A stretch of DNA of 64,000 nucleotides, taken from the NCBI RefSeq assembly GCF_023734775.1, contig NZ_AP025732.1:5516501-5580500 (forward strand), written 5' to 3'. The stretch's first letter is position 1; every line of letters begins with the position of its first letter. This document shows positions 54,424-63,094 of the stretch, in pieces. This DNA comes from Nostoc cf. commune SO-36 (lineage in GTDB: Bacteria; Cyanobacteriota; Cyanobacteriia; Cyanobacteriales; Nostocaceae). Below the pieces are notes generated by a model. It saw only the letters and a program-made list of their open reading frames with translations, made no database searches and was not told where the DNA came from. The translations under genes and the position numbers were made by a program.

Positions 54424-54463
54424 TGGGATTGGGAACTGGGGATTGGGGACTGGGGAAAATAAC
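54424..54463. repeat. Heptameric GGGATTG/GGGACTG short tandem repeat
   Basis: Several imperfect 7-base units (GGGATTG, GGGAACT, GGGGATT, GGGGACT) upstream of the ASST-like gene. It is the complement-type partner of the CCCAGTC array at 56831. Confidence 0.6.
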
Positions 54464-54582
54464 TACCCAGCACTCCCTACTCAGCACTCTTATGGTGCTG
54501 GATTTGGAGATTGAGTATGAACTATGTCTATTTCTGCCAAAATATCTTTGTCGAGAACTACATTGATACTTTCTATATTCTC

Positions 54583-55527
54583 TTAGAGTTGTTCTAGTGT
54601 GGTAGCACCAATAATCGTACTAGCAACAAACCAACGACTCCGCACAAATGCTATAGCTAATTGTGCAGGACTCAATTGATGACGTTTGGCAATTTCTACA
54701 TAAGCTGCTACTGCTTCTTGCACATTTGGTTTTAAATAACGCTGACCAAAGTTTTCAAATAAAGTCACTCTGGTTTTTTCTGGTTTACCGTTGAGGTATT
54801 TACCAGTTAAATAGCCAAATCCTAAAGGACTATAAGCTAGTAAAGGAATGTTTTCGTAATAAACTGTTTCTGCAAGTGCGCCATCAAAAACTCGATTAAG
54901 TAAATTATAAGCATTTTGGATGGAAGCAACTTTAGGTAATCCTAATTGTTTTGCTGCTTGACTAAATTGTACAAGGCCCCAAGGTGTTTCATTGCTTAAC
55001 CCGACATAACGGATTTTACCTGCTTTAATTACATCAGCAAAAACTTCCAGTTGTTCGGCAATGGGAACTGTTTCCTTTACCTGTCTGGGGTCAAAAACTG
55101 TTTGTCCAAAACGAGGAACATAACGGTCGGGCCAATGGATTTGGTATAAATCAATATAGTCTGTCTGTAATCTTGCGAGACTATCATCTATCGCTTGTTT
55201 GATATTGTTTCGTTCAATTCCTTCCGCACCACCACGTAACCATTTAAAGCCGCGACCAGGCCCCGCAATTTTAGTAGCAATTATTAATTTATCTCGCTGT
55301 TGATGCTTTAACCATTCTCCAATATAAGTTTCGGTTAAACCATAGGTTTCTTCACTGGGTGGTACGGGGTACATTTCAGCCGCATCTATAAAATTAATTC
55401 CTTGATTAATTGCATAATCTAGCTGCTGATGCGCTTCTTCTATAGTATTTTGTCGCCCATAGGTCATTGTGCCGAGGCAAATTTCAGAAACTTTAAGGTC
55501 ACTATTGCCTAATTGGTTATATTCCAT
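54583..55527 (-). CDS. Aldo/keto reductase, C-terminus cut by a stop codon
   Basis: The 314 residues contain GTMTYGRQNTIEEAHQQLDYA, FIDAAEMYPVP (Asp, Tyr), IATKIAGPGRG (Lys), YQIHWPDRY (His) and SLARLQTDYIDL, so the AKR tetrad is intact. A TAA after TTLEQL stops translation. The same frame continues for 30 codons (ENIESINVVLDKDILAEIDIVH, then SPNPAP, TAA at 54490), which is the usual family tail. The stop is thus a probable nonsense change that removes the last helix. NADPH-dependent carbonyl reduction is expected for intact members. Confidence 0.75.
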   Translation of the reverse strand: MEYNQLGNSDLKVSEICLGTMTYGRQNTIEEAHQQLDYAINQGINFIDAAEMYPVPPSEETYGLTETYIGEWLKHQQRDKLIIATKIAGPGRGFKWLRGGAEGIERNNIKQAIDDSLARLQTDYIDLYQIHWPDRYVPRFGQTVFDPRQVKETVPIAEQLEVFADVIKAGKIRYVGLSNETPWGLVQFSQAAKQLGLPKVASIQNAYNLLNRVFDGALAETVYYENIPLLAYSPLGFGYLTGKYLNGKPEKTRVTLFENFGQRYLKPNVQEAVAAYVEIAKRHQLSPAQLAIAFVRSRWFVASTIIGATTLEQL

Positions 55528-55819
55528 GATTTCGGGATAATTTCACTATTGAATTGACAAATTTTATTGCTCAGTTGGCGTTACTCGATAATTGCTGCTT
55601 ATCCTATGAAGTATTTTTGATTTTGAGAACCCACGAGAATTATTTAGATAATACTACGGTATGTACATCGAATTACTTGTGTTGCAATAAAATTTACAAA
55701 CTTTTTTTGAAAAAATGCTTATCTAAATACTTGATAAAATTCAGCGATCGCCATATTCAAAACCTTGACTTCGATATAATTTGAGTGATTGCTTCATCTA
55801 CGATTACGAAAATACAAGT
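55528..55819. other. Divergent promoter region, AKR and 2OG oxygenase
   Basis: About 290 bases between divergent starts. It contains TACGGTAT at 55655, resembling the arms of the inverted repeat near ssuD, and a HIP1-like GCGATCGC at 55744. No clear promoter boxes. Confidence 0.35.
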
Positions 55820-56827
55820 ATGACATTCTTACAAGTTCCCATCATCGATATTAGTGGGCTAATTTTTCAAACTAACAACTCTGTCGATGTAATTGCAGAG
55901 CAAATCAGACAAGCTCTTCAAGATTACGGATTTTTCTATATTGTTGGACATGGAATTGATGAACAACTACAACAGAAACTAGAACATCTCAGTCAACAGT
56001 TCTTCGCGCAAGATGTAGAAACTAAATTGAAAATACGTATGGCTATTGGTGGTAAAGCCTGGCGAGGATATTTCCCCGTGGGTAACGAGTTAACATCAGG
56101 TAAACCAGACTTAAAAGAAGGTATTTATTTTGGTGCAGAACTAGAAGAAAATCACCCACTTGTGAAAGCCAGTATACCAATGCACGGTCGCAATCTTTTT
56201 CCATCCAACATTCCCCAATTTAGGGAAACAGTACTGGAATATATAGACTCAATGACTCAACTCGGACATATCCTGATGGCTGGTATTGCTTTAAGTTTAG
56301 GTTTAGAAAAGTCCTATTTTGCAGATCGTTATACAAAAGACCCATTGAGATTATTTCGCATTTTTAATTATCCTCCTAATTCATTATTATCTAAATCTAA
56401 ATGGGGTGTTGGCGAACATACAGATTATGGTGTGTTAACTATCCTCAAGCAAGATAATGTCGGTGGATTACAAATCAAGTCCAAGTCTGGTTGGATAGAT
56501 GCACCTCCTATTCCTGGTTCATTCGTATGCAACATTGGGGATATGCTCGATCGCATGACTCAAGGGCTGTATCGCTCAACACCCCACCGCGTTCAGAACT
56601 TATCAACAAGTCATCGCCTTTCGTTCCCGTTTTTCTTTGATCCCAATTTCAACGTTGAAGTCAAACCCATTGAATTGAAGGATGTAGTAGTGAATGATGA
56701 TAAAAGCGATCGCTGGGATAAAGCCAGTGTTCACGAATTTCGCGGCACTTATGGCGAATATCTCTTGAATAAAGTCTCCAAAGTATTTCCAGAACTGCGT
56801 CAAAAAGTGATTGAGAGTGCTGAATAA
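55820..56827 (+). CDS. 2-oxoglutarate/Fe(II)-dependent dioxygenase, IPNS-like
   Basis: The start ATG 55820 (MTFLQVPIIDISGLI) is preferred over a TTG-type start upstream. The 335 residues show the DIOX_N pattern (AEQIRQALQDYGFFYIVGHGI), the iron site GEHTDYGVLTIL (His, Asp) with distal His in YRSTPHRVQN, and the Arg-x-Ser for 2-oxoglutarate in HRLSFPFFFDP. It hydroxylates or desaturates a small molecule. Relatives act in sulfur compound, antibiotic or hormone metabolism. The substrate is unknown. Confidence 0.87.
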   Translation: MTFLQVPIIDISGLIFQTNNSVDVIAEQIRQALQDYGFFYIVGHGIDEQLQQKLEHLSQQFFAQDVETKLKIRMAIGGKAWRGYFPVGNELTSGKPDLKEGIYFGAELEENHPLVKASIPMHGRNLFPSNIPQFRETVLEYIDSMTQLGHILMAGIALSLGLEKSYFADRYTKDPLRLFRIFNYPPNSLLSKSKWGVGEHTDYGVLTILKQDNVGGLQIKSKSGWIDAPPIPGSFVCNIGDMLDRMTQGLYRSTPHRVQNLSTSHRLSFPFFFDPNFNVEVKPIELKDVVVNDDKSDRWDKASVHEFRGTYGEYLLNKVSKVFPELRQKVIESAE

Positions 56828-56830
56828 AAG

Positions 56831-56869
56831 CCCAGTCCCCAGTCCCCAGTCCCCAATCCCCAGTCCCCA
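56831..56869. repeat. CCCAGTC heptameric short tandem repeat
   Basis: Five tandem CCCAGTC units (the fourth CCCAATC) plus a partial unit lie between the convergent oxygenase and ferredoxin genes. This is the classical STRR type of heterocystous cyanobacteria. Confidence 0.85.
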
Positions 56870-56871
56870 AA

Positions 56872-57213
56872 TTAACTTTGATAAGGACGCGGTAGTTGAC
56901 GCAGTTTATGAGCCGTATCCAATTCACTATTGTTTTTTCTACCATATCCCCAACCCAAGAGCCGACGATATTCGCCCATGATGTCACTTTCAATTAAATC
57001 ATCCTCATTGACTGCAACATTGGTATGAGATTCAGGTGCAACATAGAGTGCATCCGCAGGGCAATAAGCCTCACACATGAAACAAGTTTGACAGTCTTCC
57101 TTGCGGGCGATCGCAGGTGGTTGGTTGGGTACGGAGTCAAAGACGTTGGTAGGACACACTTGGACGCACAAATTGCAATTGATACATAGTTTATGGCTGA
57201 CAAGCTCGATCAT
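56872..57213 (-). CDS. 4Fe-4S dicluster ferredoxin
   Basis: The 113 residues have two cluster motifs, CINCNLCVQVCP and CQTCFMCEAYCP. This is the ferredoxin subunit fold found beside AprA-like FAD oxidoreductases (AprB-like). It starts 12 bases after the chimeric flavoprotein stop, so they are one operon. It should pass electrons between the flavoprotein and a donor. The tail after residue 75 is unlike AprB and may be specific to this group. Confidence 0.9.
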   Translation of the reverse strand: MIELVSHKLCINCNLCVQVCPTNVFDSVPNQPPAIARKEDCQTCFMCEAYCPADALYVAPESHTNVAVNEDDLIESDIMGEYRRLLGWGYGRKNNSELDTAHKLRQLPRPYQS

Positions 57214-57225
57214 GATATGCTCCTG

Positions 57226-59709
57226 CTACAACTTTGATACAGAGGGTGTGGTTTGAGTGGTAATTACTGGTGGTGTAGCGTAGACGCTTTGCGGCTTGTC
57301 GCCAGACATCGCATCCGTAATCCAATCACGCCTCACCCAAAGCTTATCTAAGCCGCCTGTTGCTTGGTAATAACGCTGATTTGGATCGGTTTCGGGATAG
57401 TCTATGCGAATATGTTCGCTGCGCGTTTCCGTGCGATGTAACGCGCTAAAATATGCCCATCGTGCTACAGCCGTCAAAGCAGCCGCTCGACGAGAAAATT
57501 CCACATCGCGCACACTATCTTGTTTCGGGTTCCCTTGTACTTGCTCCCATAGTTTCTCTAATTTAGCGAGAGAATCCAAAAGTCCCTGCTCAGAACGCAA
57601 ATAATTCTTCTCCAAAGGGAACATCTCGGCTTGTACACCGCGCACGATCGCTTCACTATCGAATGTTTCAGAAGTGTGTGAGGGCGATGATCCCAATCCC
57701 ACTTGACCAGCAGGACGCGCAACCCGTTCATTTGCATGAGCGCCCAGACTTTTGGCAAAGTCCGCCGCACCAACTCCAGCCCATTGCCCTGTAGAAATTG
57801 CCCAGGCAGCATTGGGGCCACCACCCCCAGAAGCTAAACCGGCTAAAAACTCCCGTGATGCAGCATCACCGGCAGCGTAGAGGCCAGGAACCTTTGTAGC
57901 GCAATCATCATTCACAATCCGAATCCCACCAGTACCACGGACTGTACCCTCCAAAACAAGTGTCACAGGCACTCGTTCTGTATAAGGGTCAATACCAGCT
58001 TTGGTATAGGGTAGAAAAGCGATGAAATGAGATTTTTCAACCACTGCTTTAACTTCCGGTGTGGCTCGATCCAAACAAGCATAAACGGAGCCTTTCAACA
58101 GGGCATTAGGGAGGAACGATGGATCGCGACGACCATTGATATAACCACCCAGATCATTGCCTGCTTCATCCGTATAACTAGCCCAGCCAAAGGGGACACC
58201 CCGCGTTACAGTCGCATTGAAAGCCGTCGAAATGGCATAGTGATTAGAAGCTTCCATACTAGAAAGTTCTCCACCAGCTTCTACTGCCATCAACAGTCCA
58301 TCACCTGTATTGGTATTGCAACCTAGTGCTTTACTCAAGAATGCACAACCGCCATTCGCTAAGACTACTGCACCAGCACGAACGGTATAGGTACGATGAT
58401 GTTGCCTCTGCACACCTCTTGCTCCCGCTACTGAGCCGTCGTCAGCCAATAAAAGCTCTAGAGCTGGACTTTGGTCGAGAATCTGTACACCAACACGCAA
58501 AAGGTTTTTGCGGAGTACCCGCATATATTCAGGGCCATAATAACTCTGACGCACAGATTCCCCATCTTCTTTAGGGAAACGATAGCCCCAACTTTCCACG
58601 CTAGGTAAACTCAGCCAAGTTTTTTCGATAACACGCTCGATCCAACGTGAGTTAGCGAGGTTTTTTCCTACGCGATAACGCTCCGATAAAACTTTGGTAA
58701 AGACACCATTGGCAATATTGCCGATATGTTCAAAAAATTCTAGAAACCGTTTACTTAAATTGCGGGCTTCACTAATGATTAACAGTGATAAACTGGTAGC
58801 AACCACGAAGTCAGCAGTAGCGATCGTTCCCTGACTCCAAAGTGAGAGTGAGTAATACAAAGTGCCAATTTTCAGGACTGCTGCTGAGATAAACTGAAAC
58901 CAACGGATTCGCTCCGAGTACCAGTTGGATTTTCTCACCTCTTTGAGTTCGTCCCTTAATTGCTCATTCAAATAGCGTCGTTCAAAACCCAGGCGAGCAA
59001 ACAGTCGGCTACTATTGAGGTTTGTTACCGCATCTACGATGATACCAGTTGTCTCACTTCTTGCGGCTGCGGCTTTTCGGGAATAAATTCGGCAGCGAGT
59101 TGCCAGCCAGAACGAAATAGTGATGAAAAGAACTGCCCACAACCCCACGAATCCAGCAAGTGGAGGATAGACGCGATACAGTAATATCGTCGTGACAGTA
59201 TACACGATGATTACTGGCATAAATTCAGTAATCAGCATTTGCATCGTCTGAGTTACACCCAGAGAAGTTTCGCTAATCCGATGTGCCAATGCTCCGGAAA
59301 AACTGCTACTGAGGTAACGATGAGAATGGTGCTGTAAATAGGCATATAGCGATCGGACGATGTGCTGTCGGTGGATCGGATGGAGGATTGTCTGTAAGAG
59401 TCCAGCCGATCGCCCGAATACCACTTCACCCACACTCAAGGCGGTGAACAACATCAGGGGTTGGCTCACGGCATCAAAAATCTGCTTACTCTCCCCTGGC
59501 GATCGCGTCACGCCCCGGATGATCTCACCAATGGCATAAGGTAACATGATGCCGCAGGTTGCGTGTATTACCTCCAGAATCACCATTGCCACATACCACC
59601 AGCGGAACTGGTTAACAAAATAGCAAATGAACCTAAATGGAGTCGCTGGCAAGTTGGGCGCGTCGGCAGCACGTTGAAAGGAATTCGATTGTTTGGACTT
59701 TTTCTTCAT
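57226..59709 (-). CDS. Chimera: ABC-exporter membrane domain fused to AprA-like FAD oxidoreductase
   Basis: Residues 1-335 are an ABC-exporter transmembrane domain with six helices (FRWWYVAMVILEVIHATCG, GALAHRISETSLGVTQT, then FLEFFEHIGNIANG) and no nucleotide-binding domain. From about 345 the protein is the middle and C-terminal part of an adenylylsulfate-reductase-like flavoprotein (RWIERVIEKTWL, ESWGYRFPKEDG, AVVLANGGCAFL, GLYAAGDAASREFLAGLASGGGGPNAAWA). The flavoprotein's N-terminal GxGxxG domain is missing. The join near 58690 is in frame. It probably arose by deletion. It stands upstream of its ferredoxin partner. Function is uncertain. Confidence 0.75.
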   Translation of the reverse strand: MKKKSKQSNSFQRAADAPNLPATPFRFICYFVNQFRWWYVAMVILEVIHATCGIMLPYAIGEIIRGVTRSPGESKQIFDAVSQPLMLFTALSVGEVVFGRSAGLLQTILHPIHRQHIVRSLYAYLQHHSHRYLSSSFSGALAHRISETSLGVTQTMQMLITEFMPVIIVYTVTTILLYRVYPPLAGFVGLWAVLFITISFWLATRCRIYSRKAAAARSETTGIIVDAVTNLNSSRLFARLGFERRYLNEQLRDELKEVRKSNWYSERIRWFQFISAAVLKIGTLYYSLSLWSQGTIATADFVVATSLSLLIISEARNLSKRFLEFFEHIGNIANGVFTKVLSERYRVGKNLANSRWIERVIEKTWLSLPSVESWGYRFPKEDGESVRQSYYGPEYMRVLRKNLLRVGVQILDQSPALELLLADDGSVAGARGVQRQHHRTYTVRAGAVVLANGGCAFLSKALGCNTNTGDGLLMAVEAGGELSSMEASNHYAISTAFNATVTRGVPFGWASYTDEAGNDLGGYINGRRDPSFLPNALLKGSVYACLDRATPEVKAVVEKSHFIAFLPYTKAGIDPYTERVPVTLVLEGTVRGTGGIRIVNDDCATKVPGLYAAGDAASREFLAGLASGGGGPNAAWAISTGQWAGVGAADFAKSLGAHANERVARPAGQVGLGSSPSHTSETFDSEAIVRGVQAEMFPLEKNYLRSEQGLLDSLAKLEKLWEQVQGNPKQDSVRDVEFSRRAAALTAVARWAYFSALHRTETRSEHIRIDYPETDPNQRYYQATGGLDKLWVRRDWITDAMSGDKPQSVYATPPVITTQTTPSVSKL

Positions 59710-60107
59710 GAGAGTTGATCTCGTAGCATCTTTTTAGGCTTCTCTTTAACAACTCGATTCAGTGGGGACAAATAACAATAAAGCTAGAAGACTTTGTTCT
59801 TTGTTCACGACGCTAAAGCTTTCTTAAGTAGCAATATTTAAACTATAAATATCCATCTCAACTCCATGAAATATTGTTCTTCTTTCGTGTTTCATACCCA
59901 ACTTCCTAAGCACTCTGATCGATGCTGTGTTTGCTCGTTCGACAATGCTGAGGATATATGAAATACTCAGAACTAACGAAGCAAAGCACTAGTAGTTTGT
60001 GTCATTAGTTCTGAGGGATAAATAAGTTTGTAGTTAGGACTTTAGTCCTTGATTTTTAAGCACTGAAGTGCTTACTACAAACTCATCAAAATTAATGGGA
60101 CAGACTA
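59710..60107. repeat. Intergenic region with two long inverted repeats
   Basis: The region holds CTCAGAACTAA..TTAGTTCTGAG (59966-60015) and a nested palindrome bounded by TTTGTAGT..ACTACAAA (60027-60081) with inner hairpins AGGACTTTAGTCCT and AAGCACTGAAGTGCTT. Both are probably dispersed palindromic elements of Nostoc-type genomes. They could also end the ssuA transcript or form small structured RNAs. No gene is seen. Confidence 0.6.
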
Positions 60108-61148
60108 CTAGACCATAATTTCTGGCGGTGTGATTGCAGCATACAAATCAGGCGGAAGTAAAGCATCCTGAATATTGATTTTCTTCGGTATGACACCCTC
60201 TTTAAAGAATAAATCTGCTACACGCTGTTGTTCTGCTATCAGTTCAGGACTTAAGCCTCTGCGTCCTGCGAAAGTGCGACGAGACATTACCTTGTCGGCC
60301 ACATCCTCATCGAGCTTTTGTGTTGCGATCATCAACTTTTTCACTTCATTTCGATTCGCCTCTGCCCACTTATCAAGAGCGTGAAGTTCTTCAATGATAA
60401 TTTTTAGTAAGCCAGGATTTTCTTGGGCAAACTTCCTATCAGCAATATAATAGCCCCCAGGAGAATCTAGCCCAACAGAATCTCTGAGGACACGAATTCG
60501 ACCCATCTTTTGAGCGATCGCATAGTGGGGATCTCCTGTCATCCAAACGGGAATTCTCCCTTCGAGAAATGCACCCCGCGCTTCGATAGTCGCCATACTT
60601 TTGATTTTGATATCCTTAATTGTCAAGCCGATGGACTGCAAAGCTCTAAGAATAAAATAGTGCGATGCCGAGCCTTTTTGAAAATAAACTTCTTGCCCCT
60701 TGATATCCTCAAATTTCTGAAGGGGAGACTCTGGAGGTACAGCAATTACACTACTTGTTCCTGTTCTTGTGGTTCTTTGTGTACCGACGACATAAACAAG
60801 GTCTGAACCAGCGACTTGGGCAAAAATTGGCGGCGTTTCTCCTACTGATCCTACGTCAACTCTTTTCGCAGCCATACCTTCCATCAGTTGTGGCCCTTGG
60901 ACAAATTGCGCCCATTCCACCTTGATTCCCAGTGGCTCCAAGCGTTTCTCTAAAACTTGCCGATTTCTGAACAGATCCCCTGCACTCTGATAACCCATGC
61001 GGAGAACTTTCGTTTTTATCCCAAGGGAAATTGAATTGCCACTAGTACTTGCTACATTCTGTTGGCTACAACTTCCCAACAAATATGGCATAGAAAAACC
61101 GCCCAGACTAGATGTAGCAACATTTAGAAAACGACGGCGTTTAATCAT
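60108..61148 (-). CDS. Sulfonate-binding protein (SsuA type) 2
   Basis: The ATG at 61148 gives MIKRRRFLNVATSSLGGFS, a twin-arginine-like start followed by LLGSCS (lipobox). The body has VLRMGYQSAGDLFRNRQVLEKRLEPLGIKVEWAQFVQGPQLMEGMAAKRVDVGSVGETPPIFAQVAGSDLVYV, matching the SsuA family but with GETPPIFAQ. It is about 45 percent similar by eye to the protein at 48557-49654. It should bind sulfonate- or sulfate-ester-type ligands in the periplasm. No permease is adjacent. Confidence 0.85.
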   Translation of the reverse strand: MIKRRRFLNVATSSLGGFSMPYLLGSCSQQNVASTSGNSISLGIKTKVLRMGYQSAGDLFRNRQVLEKRLEPLGIKVEWAQFVQGPQLMEGMAAKRVDVGSVGETPPIFAQVAGSDLVYVVGTQRTTRTGTSSVIAVPPESPLQKFEDIKGQEVYFQKGSASHYFILRALQSIGLTIKDIKIKSMATIEARGAFLEGRIPVWMTGDPHYAIAQKMGRIRVLRDSVGLDSPGGYYIADRKFAQENPGLLKIIIEELHALDKWAEANRNEVKKLMIATQKLDEDVADKVMSRRTFAGRRGLSPELIAEQQRVADLFFKEGVIPKKINIQDALLPPDLYAAITPPEIMV

Positions 61149-61201
61149 AGCTGTTTGATAGATAAAATAGTTTGGATTGGAAAGGTTAAAAGAAAGCAAA
61201 A

Positions 61202-62200
61202 CTAACGCAGAGAATCTCCCCTGCGATATTCGGTGGTGATGTCGTCGAGTTTTTGTTTCAAATTGTCGTCGAGTTTTAGTTCTACAGCTTTGAGGGTGTC
61301 AGCAAGTTGTTCTGGACGACTAGCACCAATAATAGGGGCAGTAATAATCGGATTAGCCAGCACCCAAGCTACCGCTAGGGTAGTGAGCGACAATCCAGCA
61401 AATTCCGCCACTGTGCGTAATTCTTCCACAGTATTGAACTCGCGATCGCGCCAGTATCGTTCTTGATAACGTTCTGCGGCAGCACCAAGAGTAAAACGAG
61501 TCCCTGCGGTGGGGCCTTGAGTCAGATTGTGTTTACCAGTGAGTAGACCACCTGCTAAGGGATTGTAAGGAATTACACCTAATCCTTCTTCTTTCGCCAA
61601 GGGCAAAAGTTCTCGCTCAATTTCGCGGAACAACAAATTATAGCGGGGTTGAATCGAGACGAAGCGAGTCAGATTTCGCACTTCGGCGCGACCCAAGGCG
61701 CGGGCGAGTCGGTAAGCTAAGAAGTTAGAAACCCCAATGTAGCGTACCTTGCCAGCACGAACTACTGTATCTAATGCTTCTAAGGTTTCATCGAGAGGAG
61801 TTGAAGCATCATCAGAGTGCAATTGGTACAGGTCAACATAATCAGTTCCCAGTCGTCTGAGGGAAGCATCGATCGCATCCAAAATGTGTTTGCGCGAAGC
61901 ACCCTGATCCCAAGGTGCAGGGCCAACTTTACCTACAGCTTTGGTAGCCAAAATAAAATGTTCGCGTTTGCCTTTGAGCCAGCGCCCAATGATTTCTTCG
62001 GTACTTCCAGCTGTAGCTAGCCCACCCCCAAGTGGATAAACATCAGCTGTATCCAAAAAGTTGATTCCCGCATCGGCGGCGGTGTCAAGGATTTGTTTGG
62101 AAGTTTCTTCGTCTGTCTGCAATCCGAAAGTCATTGTACCGAGACAGAGACGGGAAACAGTCAATCCAGTTTGACCGAGCTTGGTAGTTGGTAATGTCAT
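61202..62200 (-). CDS. Aldo/keto reductase
   Basis: The ATG at 62200 (MTLPTTKLGQTGLTVSRLCLGT) is preferred over an upstream start. The 332 residues have FLDTADVYPLGGG (Asp, Tyr), ATKAVGKVGPAPWDQGAS (Lys), YQLHSDDASTP (His) and the NADPH-binding end APIIGASRPEQLADTLKAVEL. It is complete, unlike the AKR at 54583. It lies 53 bases upstream of the ssuA gene on the same strand. An aldehyde released by desulfonation is a possible substrate (inference). Confidence 0.88.
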   Translation of the reverse strand: MTLPTTKLGQTGLTVSRLCLGTMTFGLQTDEETSKQILDTAADAGINFLDTADVYPLGGGLATAGSTEEIIGRWLKGKREHFILATKAVGKVGPAPWDQGASRKHILDAIDASLRRLGTDYVDLYQLHSDDASTPLDETLEALDTVVRAGKVRYIGVSNFLAYRLARALGRAEVRNLTRFVSIQPRYNLLFREIERELLPLAKEEGLGVIPYNPLAGGLLTGKHNLTQGPTAGTRFTLGAAAERYQERYWRDREFNTVEELRTVAEFAGLSLTTLAVAWVLANPIITAPIIGASRPEQLADTLKAVELKLDDNLKQKLDDITTEYRRGDSLR

Positions 62201-62241
62201 GGAAACATTTTTTATGTCGTTAAATTTTGATAAGAAAACGA

Positions 62242-62290
62242 ACCGCAAAGGCGCAAAGGACGCAAAGAAAGAAGAAAAATTCTCTGCGTT
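62242..62290. repeat. CGCAAAGG-type dispersed repeat
   Basis: GGCGCAAAGGACGCAAAGAAAG and following bases belong to the interspersed repeat also seen at 41476 and 49680. It lies between two genes. Confidence 0.5.
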
Positions 62291-62352
62291 CCTATGTCAC
62301 CGAGTCTTTGCGTCAGCTTTAACCCAAGAGAAGTTTTTCTTTTTTGTATTCT

Positions 62353-63003
62353 TCAGACAGCTACAGAAGTACGACGACTTTGTGAAATTAGCCATTGTTG
62401 CAATTTCGAGTCACTGTAGACTTCATCGGCAATAAAATGATCGCCTTCCGGCAGTACAGTAAAATCTACTCTTCCCCCCACTCCGCGCAAGATATCGACA
62501 ATCTGCTGTGTATCTTCAATCGGCAGTTTTTCGTCCTTTGCACCTTGGAATATTTGGATAGGAATTTCTTTGAGTGCGGCTAGTTGGCTTGGTTCTAATG
62601 TTTTGGGTACACGACCAGACACTGCTACCAAACCAGCGAAGCGAGTAGGATGAGAAGCAGCGATATGCCATGCCCCAGCCGTACCTAAACTGAATCCAGA
62701 TAAAATCACACGGGACGGATCTATGGGTTGGGAGGTAATGAGATTATCCAACAAAGCAATTACGTCAGATTCTCGATCTACCCAGGTTTGTCCTTCAGGA
62801 AGCTGGGGAGCTGCAAAGACATAAGGTAAGGGGCTGGATGAATCCACGAAACGAGGTAAACCCCATTTGAGTAGTACATTTATATCTGTACCGCGATCGC
62901 GTGCGCCATGCAAAAACAATACGAGTGGTGCAGGTTTATTTGCTTCTTCAGAGACAGGCGAGAAAAGATAAGGCAGTGAAGCGGAACGGTGTTCGATAGT
63001 CAT
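62353..63003 (-). CDS. Carboxylesterase/dienelactone-hydrolase-like alpha/beta hydrolase
   Basis: The 216 residues have LVLFLHGARDRGTDI, the elbow ILSGFSLGTAGAWHIA (Ser), the acid in QGAKDEKLPIEDT and His in PEGDHFIADEV. The motif GFSLG with GTDINVLLKWGL and the short length fit predicted phospholipase/carboxylesterase-type proteins. It is cytoplasmic. It follows the amidohydrolase on the same strand. Confidence 0.85.
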   Translation of the reverse strand: MTIEHRSASLPYLFSPVSEEANKPAPLVLFLHGARDRGTDINVLLKWGLPRFVDSSSPLPYVFAAPQLPEGQTWVDRESDVIALLDNLITSQPIDPSRVILSGFSLGTAGAWHIAASHPTRFAGLVAVSGRVPKTLEPSQLAALKEIPIQIFQGAKDEKLPIEDTQQIVDILRGVGGRVDFTVLPEGDHFIADEVYSDSKLQQWLISQSRRTSVAV

Positions 63004-63033
63004 AGTTATAATTCTTCTGTATTTTTGGTGGTC

Positions 63034-63066
63034 AGATACCCGACTTCTTAAAGAAGTCGGGTATCT
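63034..63066. terminator. 16-bp perfect hairpin
   Basis: AGATACCCGACTTCTT, one base, then AAGAAGTCGGGTATCT lies 30 bases beyond the amidohydrolase stop. It lacks a T-run and may be a dispersed palindrome, but is well placed as a terminator or 3' stabiliser. Confidence 0.6.
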
Positions 63067-63094
63067 TGTAACATCTCAATGCCTTGACAAAGAT

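Noticed and set aside
56831..56869. Possible CRISPR-like array
   Set aside because: The units are contiguous heptamers without spacers, so this is a short tandem repeat.
56661..56993. 110-codon minus-strand frame over the CCCAGTC repeat
   Set aside because: Its middle is translated tandem repeat (LGTGDWGLGTGDW), and the rest is opposite the oxygenase gene.
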